Of a stretch of DNA of 11,047 nt, positions 1-6,200 are shown piece by piece. The stretch spans positions 1 through 11,047 of the forward strand of contig JAPTWT010000150.1 of NCBI GenBank assembly GCA_028064935.1, in the 5' to 3' direction. The notes under the pieces were generated by a model that was not told where the DNA came from, ran no database searches, and saw only the letters and a list, made by a program, of their open reading frames with translations. Each line of letters starts with the position of its first letter. Position 1 is the first letter of the stretch. The position numbers and the translations under genes were made by a program. This DNA comes from Gammaproteobacteria bacterium (GTDB taxonomy: Bacteria > Pseudomonadota > Gammaproteobacteria > Acidiferrobacterales > Acidiferrobacteraceae).

Positions 1-10
1 GTTCCGCCCA

Positions 11-39
11 TTGCATTACGGGGGAGTTGCCTTTATCCT
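11..39 (+). promoter_or_regulatory. Sigma-70 promoter of the tRNA-Ala gene
   Basis: A -35 box TTGCAT (11-16) and a -10 box TATCCT (34-39) are separated by exactly 17 bases. Initiation would fall near 46-47, leaving a 5' leader of only 3-4 bases before the mature tRNA at 50. The bases just after the -10 box (ACGCGGC) are GC-rich. In proteobacterial stable-RNA promoters such a discriminator goes with growth-rate or stringent control; applying that here is inference. Box matches and spacing are seen directly; activity is not proven. Confidence 0.6.
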
Positions 40-49
40 ACGCGGCAAT

Positions 50-125
<76 letters not shown>

Positions 126-133
126 AAATTCAG

Positions 134-161
134 CGCCCAACTGTTCTCGGTTGGGCGTTTT
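134..161 (+). terminator. Intrinsic terminator of the tRNA gene
   Basis: A perfect 8-bp stem, CGCCCAAC (134-141) and GTTGGGCG (150-157), with an 8-base loop is followed by TTTT (158-161). It begins 9 bases after the tRNA CCA. Read from the other strand the same hairpin is followed by CTGAATTTT, so it may also weakly stop the minus-strand unit that converges on it. Confidence 0.85.
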
Positions 162-426
162 CGTATTCGGGTTCCGCAGACGGTGCGGGGTTCCGGGCCG
201 TTCTGCGAGTGCCGCCGGTCGGTTGCACGAACGCCATAACCCACCCGGTTCGACCCTGTTCCGCCCTCTCTTCTCTCGAAACCTGCGCCAACCTCGAAAC
301 CGTGGCACACGCAGTCAGTGTTGTTCACCAAACGCTTGTGCGCGTGCCATCGGGAGTGGTTTGCCTGCGTGTTTGCACGAGCAGCGTCGTGCACCAACCC
401 GCAAGTTGGCGAGGCCAGCCCCAGAG
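162..426. other. Convergent intergenic spacer, no gene seen
   Basis: This lies between the tRNA terminator and the end of the minus-strand DUF2188 gene. Open frames here are rich in Arg and Ser, lack ribosome binding sites, or run antisense through the tRNA, and I do not regard them as genes. A 7-bp inverted repeat, TGCACGA (374-380) and TCGTGCA (387-393), lies 34 bases past the DUF2188 stop. It has no following T-run on either strand, so it is at best a weak terminator or mRNA-end hairpin. Confidence 0.5.
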
Positions 427-657
427 TCATCCTTTGGGCGGGTACGGATCGTTGCCGTAGCTGTTGCGCTCACGGATCTGCCCGTCTCGGCCTTGGATGA
501 ACAACTCACTCTGTTGGTTGATGGCGATGCCCCGCGCGCGGTCAATCGCCTGTTGCTGCGTGTCATGAATGGATGTGATGCGGTCGTTGCCTTCTCCGCG
601 CACACCCCACTGATCACTGCCATTGATGGGTACAACCCATTGGTTCTTTCCGGTCAT
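427..657 (-). CDS. DUF2188 family protein, 76 aa
   Basis: A small soluble protein of the DUF2188 family; its biochemical role is unknown. The N-terminal strand (VVPINGSDQWGVRGEGNDR) is followed by a helix with DTQQQAIDRARGIA, then ELFIQGRDGQIRERNSYG and the terminal NDPYPP. These are the characteristic blocks of the family, including the xGRDGxIRExxSYGxDP signature, and the length of about 75 residues is normal for a stand-alone member. The ATG at 657 is supported by GGAG in CTTGGAG about 8 bases upstream. It lies 113 bases downstream of the zinc-ribbon gene on the same strand and could share its transcript. DUF2188 genes occur widely on chromosomes and mobile elements, so the family gives no functional lead. 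No signal peptide or membrane segment is present. Confidence 0.85.
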   Translation of the reverse strand: MTGKNQWVVPINGSDQWGVRGEGNDRITSIHDTQQQAIDRARGIAINQQSELFIQGRDGQIRERNSYGNDPYPPKG

Positions 658-732
658 TTCGAATACTCCAAGAGATGAAAGAAGTACAGGCTCTGGAAAT
701 CAGCGCGAGCCTGGGCGCATCGGGAATTGGGC

Positions 733-760
733 TTATGCCATAGAGAACTCCTTTCTTGAT
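733..760 (-). promoter_or_regulatory. Strong ribosome binding site before a two-codon ORF (ATG GCA TAA)
   Basis: On the minus strand, AAAGGAG is followed after six bases by ATG (741-739), GCA and TAA (735-733). The Shine-Dalgarno match and spacing are the best in this transcription unit, yet the reading frame encodes only Met-Ala. It lies between the stop of the 317-aa gene (771) and the start of the DUF2188 gene (657). It could be a minimal leader ORF acting on downstream translation, or the preserved front of a small gene killed by mutation. No homologous continuation is evident in the other two frames. Confidence 0.35.
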
Positions 761-770
761 ATCTGTGGGA

Positions 771-1724
771 TCACGCCAATGCACCTGCTGCACATGGCAT
801 CGAGTACAACCCTGCACGTTGCTGCGTGACCACGAGCGCACCGTAGGCCGCGTGCTGCGCCGCAGGCTCTGGCTTGCCCCTGTCCTTTGCCTTGATCTTG
901 AACAGGTCGCTCGGCTTGGCGCTGCCCAGGTCCGCGCGCCGCATGATCCGTTCCGCCGTTGTAGCTTCGTCCTTGAACGACCACAGCGCTGCGAACACCT
1001 TGGCTTGACCGTCGGTGCATCGAATCGGCGTGCCGTCGCCATCGGGCAGCGTTACCCATTTGAAGTCCGCCGAGAACGGCCCCTTCACCGGCGTCGCCGG
1101 ATCGACGACGGTCTGTTGTGCGGCCGGCGATGGTGTACCGACGAGTGCGATCCCACCGCCGTAGAACGTGAAGCGCTCCTCCAGCGCGAGCCATTCCACA
1201 CCAGGGCCGAAGGGCGATCCGCGCGGCGTGCGCGGCCTGGGCGTGATCACCCGGATGTCACCGCCCGCCACGCGCAGGCGATCCAGCAGCGTGGGTTCGT
1301 GCAGCACTCGCGTCAGATCGCGGGCCAGGAGGACGGGCGACCGGCGGGCATCGCCGCGTCGCCACACGCCGTCGCCCAGATCATCGATGCCGTCGCGGCT
1401 CTCGATTCCGAGCGCGAGACGCATCTTCTGTCGAAGCCAGTCCTCGTCCAAGGTCAGCGCCGTACCGTCGTTCGCTTCGACGGCAACGGGCCCGCAGTCC
1501 GGGCAACGGCACATCCGTCCACCCCGGCCGTCACCCCAGACCTGCGCCCGATGCTGTTGGCAGTGCGGGCAGAGCACGAACAACTGATCCGCTATCGTCG
1601 GCCTGACCGCTTTACCCAGGACTGACAGCGCGGTGACATCGCGTGGCGACAGCGTGGCGCGCAGCACGGGTCTGCCGCCCTTGAACAGGCGGCAGACCAA
1701 GGCCCAGGCATCGTGCGTCGCCAT
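771..1724 (-). CDS. Hypothetical zinc-ribbon protein, 317 aa
   Basis: I do not recognise a named family. A four-cysteine zinc-ribbon-like motif is visible near the N-terminus: CPHC (residues 52-55) and CRCPDC (71-76). The middle contains a Pro/Arg-rich stretch (about 160-172). The C-terminal third, around KVFAALWSFKDEATTAERI, followed by a Lys/Arg-rich segment (DLFKIKAKDRGK), looks helical and basic, suggesting a DNA-binding region; this is inference. I chose ATG 1724 rather than the in-frame TTG at 1727, because a TGA sits directly before that TTG. Only a weak GGGA lies upstream, so translation may be coupled to the preceding gene, whose stop TGA (1730-1728) is three bases away. The plus-strand frame over the same DNA is Arg-rich and appears to be a shadow. 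A nucleic-acid-binding role in a mobile element would fit, but nothing proves it. Confidence 0.7.
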   Translation of the reverse strand: MATHDAWALVCRLFKGGRPVLRATLSPRDVTALSVLGKAVRPTIADQLFVLCPHCQQHRAQVWGDGRGGRMCRCPDCGPVAVEANDGTALTLDEDWLRQKMRLALGIESRDGIDDLGDGVWRRGDARRSPVLLARDLTRVLHEPTLLDRLRVAGGDIRVITPRPRTPRGSPFGPGVEWLALEERFTFYGGGIALVGTPSPAAQQTVVDPATPVKGPFSADFKWVTLPDGDGTPIRCTDGQAKVFAALWSFKDEATTAERIMRRADLGSAKPSDLFKIKAKDRGKPEPAAQHAAYGALVVTQQRAGLYSMPCAAGALA

Positions 1725-1727
1725 CAA

Positions 1728-1790
1728 TCAGTTCCCGAGTGCCGACGAAGCATCGATTACGTCCTGCGAGGGAGGTAGCTCTTGCGCGCT
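1728..1790 (-). pseudogene. 3' remnant of a gene cut off by the IS junction
   Basis: Directly upstream of the 317-aa gene, in the same frame, an open stretch on the minus strand ends in [19 protein letters not shown] followed by TGA (1730-1728). Its composition resembles real coding sequence. The stop lies three bases before the next ATG, as between genes of one operon. Reading upstream, the frame enters the IS3 OrfA sequence near 1785-1800 and meets a stop at 1835-1833. I infer that these are the last ~20 codons of a gene whose front was lost when the truncated insertion sequence became joined here. The product is unknown. The right limit is approximate. Confidence 0.35.
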
Positions 1791-1979
1791 CAAGGTCTGA
1801 CCCTTGTGCAAGATGCCGACCTTGACCCTGGACTAAGTGATGGCGTCACCAGCGAAGAGCGTGAACGCATCAAGGCGCTGGAGCGTGAGGTCAAGGAATT
1901 GCGCCGCGCCAACAAGATATTGAAGCTGGCGAGCGCGTTTTTTGCCCAGGCGGAGTTCGACCGCCGTCTGAAATCATGA
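1782..1979 (+). pseudogene. IS3-family OrfA, N-terminally truncated
   Basis: OrfA of IS3 elements is the roughly 100-residue DNA-binding regulator and the N-terminal half of the OrfAB fusion transposase. What remains is the C-terminal leucine-zipper part: [20 protein letters not shown], then [20 protein letters not shown], the classic dimerisation block of the family. The helix-turn-helix (about 45-50 residues) is absent. By chance or otherwise, GGAGG (1771-1775) precedes a TTG at 1782 with six-base spacing, so a 65-aa fragment could still be translated. Such a fragment would keep the zipper without the DNA-binding head. A stop codon TAG (1776-1778) lies in frame just upstream. It ends in ATGA overlap with orfB. 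Confidence 0.8.
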
Positions 1980-2890
1980 ACATCTTCGTCGATACGCATC
2001 GTGATGCTTTCGGGGTCGAGCCGATCTGCCGTGTCTTGCAGATCGTTCCGTCGGGCTATCGGCGCCACGCCGCGCGCCAGCGCAATCCCGCACTGCGTTG
2101 TGCGCGTGCGCAATGCGACGATGTATTGATACCCAGGATCGAACGCGTCTGGCAGGCCAATCTTCAGGTGTACGGTGCAGACAAGGTCTGGCGGCAGATG
2201 AAGCGCGAAGGCATCGAGGTCGCGCGCTGCACCGTCGAGCGCCGGATGCGCCGCATGGGATGGAGTGGCGCAGTGCGCGGTGAAAGCGTGCGCACGACAG
2301 TCCCCGACCCCAAACAGCCGTGTCCGCTGGATCGGGTGAATCGCCAGTTCAAGGCAGATCGTCCAAACCAGCTCTGGGCCTCGGATTTCACCTATGGTTC
2401 GACCTGGCAGGGCTGGCTGTATGTGGCCTTCGTGATCGACGTATTCGCCCGGCGCATCGTCGGCTGGCGAGTGAGCCGATCAATGACGACGGACTTCGTG
2501 CTGGACGCGCTGGAGCAGGCGCTCTACGCCCGTCAGCCCGAATGCGATGGCAGCCTCGTGCATCACTCAGACCGGGGCTCGCAGTACGTCAGCATCCGCT
2601 ACAGCGAGCGTCTCGCCGAAGCAGGTGTTGAACCCTCCGTGGGCAGCAAGGGCAACAGCTATGACAACGCCTTGGCCGAGACGATCAACGGCCTGTACAA
2701 GGCAGAAATAATCCACCGGCGCGGCCCGTGGAAGACACGGGAAGCGGTGGAACTGGCGACCCTCGAATGGGTGGCATGGTTCAACCACGTCAGGCTGCTC
2801 GAACCCATCGGCTATATCGCTCCGGCAAAAGCTGAGGCAAACTACTATCGGCAACTCGCCGAACAGACCGAATTAACGGCCTGTACTTAA
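1976..2890 (+). CDS. IS3-family transposase OrfB, DDE integrase domain
   Basis: This is the catalytic subunit of an IS3 element, which cuts and joins transposon ends through a figure-eight/circle intermediate. The 304-aa protein is full length. An HTH_21-like N-terminal region ([15 protein letters not shown], residues 65-79) precedes the rve catalytic core. The triad is complete: D137 in WASDFTY, D199 in HHSDRGSQY and E235 in [10 protein letters not shown], giving DD(35)E spacing, with K242 following as in the family. It starts at ATG 1976, overlapping the orfA stop by four bases (ATGA) and lying in the -1 frame relative to orfA, the usual IS3 arrangement. No A6G slippery heptamer is visible at the overlap, so re-initiation is as likely as frameshifting. 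The gene looks intact although the element is not. Confidence 0.95.
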   Translation: MNIFVDTHRDAFGVEPICRVLQIVPSGYRRHAARQRNPALRCARAQCDDVLIPRIERVWQANLQVYGADKVWRQMKREGIEVARCTVERRMRRMGWSGAVRGESVRTTVPDPKQPCPLDRVNRQFKADRPNQLWASDFTYGSTWQGWLYVAFVIDVFARRIVGWRVSRSMTTDFVLDALEQALYARQPECDGSLVHHSDRGSQYVSIRYSERLAEAGVEPSVGSKGNSYDNALAETINGLYKAEIIHRRGPWKTREAVELATLEWVAWFNHVRLLEPIGYIAPAKAEANYYRQLAEQTELTACT

Positions 2891-2900
2891 ACCAAATGGC

Positions 2901-2924
2901 CTCCACGAAACACGGGGCGGTTCA
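2901..2924 (-). repeat. IS right inverted repeat
   Basis: Read from 2924 leftwards on the minus strand, it begins TGAACCGCCCCGTGTTTCGT and continues GGAG, matching the TG-start terminal repeat of this IS3 group. It lies 10 bases after the orfB stop. No left partner is found in the window. Confidence 0.75.
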
Positions 2925-3093
2925 GTATCTGCCCGAATTGATGGTTCGACGCGAGGCAGAGGCAACTCTGCTATGCCCATGACTTGATTCGCGTTAGAAT
3001 GCTGACTCAGGACAAGCAGATTACCGATCTGGACGAAGCAGCAGCGAGTTGGTCACTTGATCAAGGTCGCAGAGGCGTGTTTGATGCGTGCCG

Positions 3094-3114
3094 GTTAGGT
3101 CTGAAAGACCGAAC
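3094..3114. repeat. Imperfect inverted repeat in the operon leader
   Basis: Arms GTTAGGTCT (3094-3102) and AGACCGAAC (3106-3114) surround GAA. Eight of nine positions pair, with one A-G mismatch. It could be an operator for a dimeric repressor or an RNA hairpin. No T-run follows, so it is not an intrinsic terminator. Confidence 0.55.
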
Positions 3115-3155
3115 TCTTACAAGTTACTGGGGCCGTCCGAGTTCGTGCTAGTCCT

Positions 3156-3172
3156 GCGTGAGAGGCTCACGC
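3156..3172. repeat. Perfect inverted repeat upstream of the helicase start
   Basis: Arms GCGTGAG (3156-3162) and CTCACGC (3166-3172) are perfectly complementary around AGG. The repeat ends 36 bases before the helicase ATG and is followed by TATGTAAAG, so it may overlap a promoter or form a 5'-UTR hairpin. It is seen directly in sequence; any regulatory role is inference. Confidence 0.55.
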
Positions 3173-3193
3173 TATGTAAAGAGGAACAACAAC

Positions 3194-3200
3194 GGGAGAG
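3194..3200 (+). promoter_or_regulatory. Ribosome binding site that sets the helicase start
   Basis: GGGAGAG lies eight bases before ATG 3209. An in-frame GTG at 3158 would add 17 residues (basic and Asn-rich, unlike the family N-terminus) and has no comparable site, so 3209 is preferred. Confidence 0.7.
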
Positions 3201-3208
3201 AGCCATCT

Positions 3209-6200
3209 ATGTATGTCGAGTTGGGTCAATACGCCGCCGCGCTGCGCACCTATATTACCTCGACCTACCACATCTCTCACCCAGCGCTGGTCGATTTGCG
3301 AGATGACCTGCTAGCCCGCCAGGGTGCGATCGCGCAGACTCCTTACATCGAAAGCACCGCGCGGTACGCGGCATCGCGCCAGTACTCGACCCTCTCGATC
3401 CCGCAAGAGGTGCGGGAGTTGCTCACATGGCTCGGTGAGCGCGGCGTGGTATTCGACCCGCCATACGAGCACCAGGCCGACGCGCTCGAGTTGGCGCTCG
3501 CGTCGCCGCACCGAGACCTCGTCGTTACGACTGGCACCGGATCCGGCAAGACCGAGACGTTCCTCCTCCCGATCCTCGGGCGACTAGCGGCGGAGGCGGC
3601 GACCCACACCTCCTTCGCGACCCGCGCCGTGCGCGCGCTACTGCTGTACCCGATGAACGCGCTCGTTAATGATCAACTCGGCCGGCTCCGAGTGCTATTC
3701 GGGGGCAATGACGTCTCACGGTGGTTCACCGATCACGCCGGCCGGCCGATGAAGTTTGCCCGCTATACCGGGCGCACCCTCTATCCTGGGCGTCGGAGGG
3801 AGGACACATCAGCGCACTGGTCCAGGCTGAAGCAGCCGATCGAGTTCTTCACCAAACTAGAAGACCGCGCTGCATTGGACCCAGCGACACGTAACCTCAT
3901 CGCGGAACTCCGACGCCGAGGCAAGTGGCCGTCCAAGCCGTCGTCCAGCCCTGACAAGGAGGACGGAGTCAGCGCGTGGCTCGGTAAGGGCAAGTGGAAG
4001 GACGGCCAGGGGAACTGGGTCCGCACCGTGGAGCGCAACGAGGACCCCGAACTGTTTCTGCGGCACGAAGCGCAAGAGGGTGTGCCCGACCTTCTGGTCA
4101 CCAACTACTCGATGCTGGAGTACATGCTCCTGCGGCCGATTGAGCGGGACATCTTCCGAGCAACCGCCGCGTACTACAAGGACAATCCAGACCAGCAACT
4201 GCTCCTTGTCCTCGACGAAGCCCACCTCTACCGTGGCGCGCAGGGAACGGAGGTGGCGATGCTCATCCGGCGCCTCCGTAAGAGGCTCGAACTCCCACTG
4301 GAGCAGTTGCAGGTGATCTGCACAAGCGCGTCATTCTCAAACCCGGCTTCGGCGAAGCGCTTCGCGGCCGATCTCGCCGGGAAGCCCGAGGGTGGGTTCG
4401 ATGTCCTCACTGGCACAAAGCAAGCGGCCCATCCATCAGGTCCCGGAAACGGCGCCGTCGCAGAGGCGTTCGCTGGCGTGGACCTTAGTCGCGTCCATGA
4501 GGGGGACCTAAACTCGCGCTTTGCGGCGGCGCTCCCGGTGCTCCGCTTGGTGCATTCAGGAGCGACCGTCGAGTCGCTCCTGAATGACTATCCCACAACG
4601 GGCGATGCAGATCCCGTAGGGCGTGCGCTGCTTGCGGCTCTCAGCCAACTCCCGGTCGCGGGAAGGCTGGTCAACCTTACGAGTGGGGCCACCGCCGAAG
4701 AGGACGACGAGCGCGATCCTGCAGGAGTCGGACCCGCGCAGGAAGTCTCAGCGCTCGGGTCGAGGCTCTTCCCGGATGTCGCACCGGAGTTGGCCCATGT
4801 GGCGACCAATAACCTCGTCGAACTCGCGTCGCTAGCGAAGGAAAAGAATGACAAGGCGCCTCTCTTGGCGGCGCGGGCGCACGCTTTCTTCCGCGGGCTT
4901 CCGGGCCTCTGGGCGTGCTCGGATCCTCAATGCTCGTACATTTCGGAGGAGCGTCGCGAGAATTGGGGGGGCAAACTACCACCCACGGGCGCGCTCTATG
5001 CCCAGCCACGCAGGACCTGCGACTGCGGCGCGCGTGTCTTCGAGGTGTATACGTGCCGCTCCTGTGGATCCGCGTACTTCAAAGGGTATTCATTCGACCC
5101 CGACGCCCCAGACCACCTCTGGGCCGAAGACGTCGGCGAGGTTGATGACGTCGACGGCGTCGTTCAGCCAGTGTTCCTCGCGCTCGAGGAACCACCCTCC
5201 GGATCTGGAGCACGCTTCGACTACCTGGATCCGATCTCTGGCCGCGTCGGCTCGGGGAACCAGGCGGCGAGAGAAATATGGCTCCCACCCGTGGGCCAGA
5301 AGGACACGCCGCCAGGACAGTTCCAAAGTTGCCCTCGGTGTGGCGCGCCTGGTCAGGGCATCATGGATCACGTCACGAAGGGTGATGAGCCCTTTCAGGA
5401 ACTCGTCTCTTCGCAACTACTTGAGCAGCCTCCACGACCTGGCGTGGCTACGCCGCTGAAGGGGCGCAAGGCCCTGATCTTCTCGGACGGCCGGCAGGCT
5501 GCATCGCGGCTCGCGGGCAAACTCCAGCAGTACTCGATGCGCGACGCGGTGCGCCCGCTCATCCTAGATGGTCTCGCAGACTTGGAGCGTAGGTTCGGAG
5601 CACCCGTGACGCTCGCGCACTCGTATGCGGCGCTCCTCACAGGCTGCGCGCTCCGAAGGGTCACGCTGCGACCGGCGCAGGCACCTCACTTCGAGGAGGA
5701 CTTGCAACTGTTCAAGGAACTACTGGAGAGCGTTCCTTCTGTGACTGAGAAGGCGCTCTTCGATCGTTCTGCCGAGTTGAACACGAACCGCACAAACAAG
5801 GCGCTAATGCTTGCGCTCTATCCCGTGCTCAAGGACCCACACACGGGCCTGAGCGCACTGGGGCTCGGGACTATCAACGCTCTGCTGGATCAAGCCGATC
5901 TGACGGCGCTGAACAAACTACCCGCTCCTCCGGGTCCGTCCAACATGTCTGAGGAGGAGCGGCGCCTCGCGTTGCTGGACCTGTGGGTCTACGACGCGGT
6001 GCTCAGCCACGCGCTCTTCCTCCCGACGACACCGAGCGATTGGCTCGACGCGCCGACAGGAGCGAAGATCAACCGGACCAAGGCCACGTTCCCGTCATTC
6101 GTGCAAGATCTCGTGGGGACTAAGTGGTTCAACGCCAACCTGAAGTCTAGCGCCGCGAACCCTACGCCTTGGGCGAAATTCCTTACCAAGACGTTCGGCG

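Larger units (their letters stand above)
1785..2924 (+). mobile_element. IS3-family insertion sequence, left end truncated
   Basis: It contains the 3' part of orfA, a complete orfB and the right inverted repeat. The right end, read inward on the minus strand, starts TGAACCGCCCCG at 2924, a typical IS3-family terminus beginning with TG. No matching TGAACCGCC occurs on the plus strand to the left of orfA, and the N-terminal helix-turn-helix of OrfA is missing. Left terminus and target duplication are therefore gone, and the left boundary is estimated from where OrfA similarity appears to begin (about 1785-1800). With one terminus the copy should not transpose by itself, although OrfB could act on complete relatives elsewhere in the genome. 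Confidence 0.85.
2925..3208 (+). other. Leader region of the helicase operon
   Basis: This 284-base stretch separates the IS from the helicase start and probably carries the operon promoter. Candidate elements are weak: TAGAAT at 2995-3000 resembles a -10 box but lacks a good -35; TTGATC (3057-3062) and TTTGAT (3080-3085) have 17-base spacing with four of six matches each. Two inverted repeats (3094-3114 and 3156-3172) are the clearest structures. A 50-codon frame from ATG 2999 to TAG 3151 (MLTQDKQITDLDEAAASW...) has no ribosome binding site. It might be a leader peptide or a gene remnant, and I do not call it as a gene. Confidence 0.45.

Noticed and set aside
374..393. Hairpin TGCACGA/TCGTGCA as terminator of the DUF2188 gene
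   Set aside because: No T-run follows on either strand and the stem is only 7 bp; kept only as a remark on the spacer.
756..1625. Plus-strand 289-codon frame opposite the zinc-ribbon gene
   Set aside because: Arg-rich composition without recognisable motifs. The minus-strand frame has a zinc-ribbon and a natural composition, and only one of them is likely real.
1791..1824. Inverted repeat CAAGGTC/GACCTTG in the truncated orfA
   Set aside because: Seven base pairs with a 20-base gap inside coding sequence is expected by chance, and it does not resemble the IS terminal repeat.
1790..2113. Minus-strand 107-codon frame across the orfA/orfB junction
   Set aside because: It is antisense to recognised IS3 coding sequence and rich in Arg and Ser.
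2984..3000. TTGATT and TAGAAT as a promoter for the helicase operon
   Set aside because: The two boxes are only 5 bases apart, and no good -35 lies 16-18 bases before TAGAAT.
3158..3208. GTG 3158 as the helicase start
   Set aside because: It would add 17 basic and Asn-rich residues, has no ribosome site and lies inside the perfect inverted repeat; ATG 3209 has GGGAGAG at good spacing.
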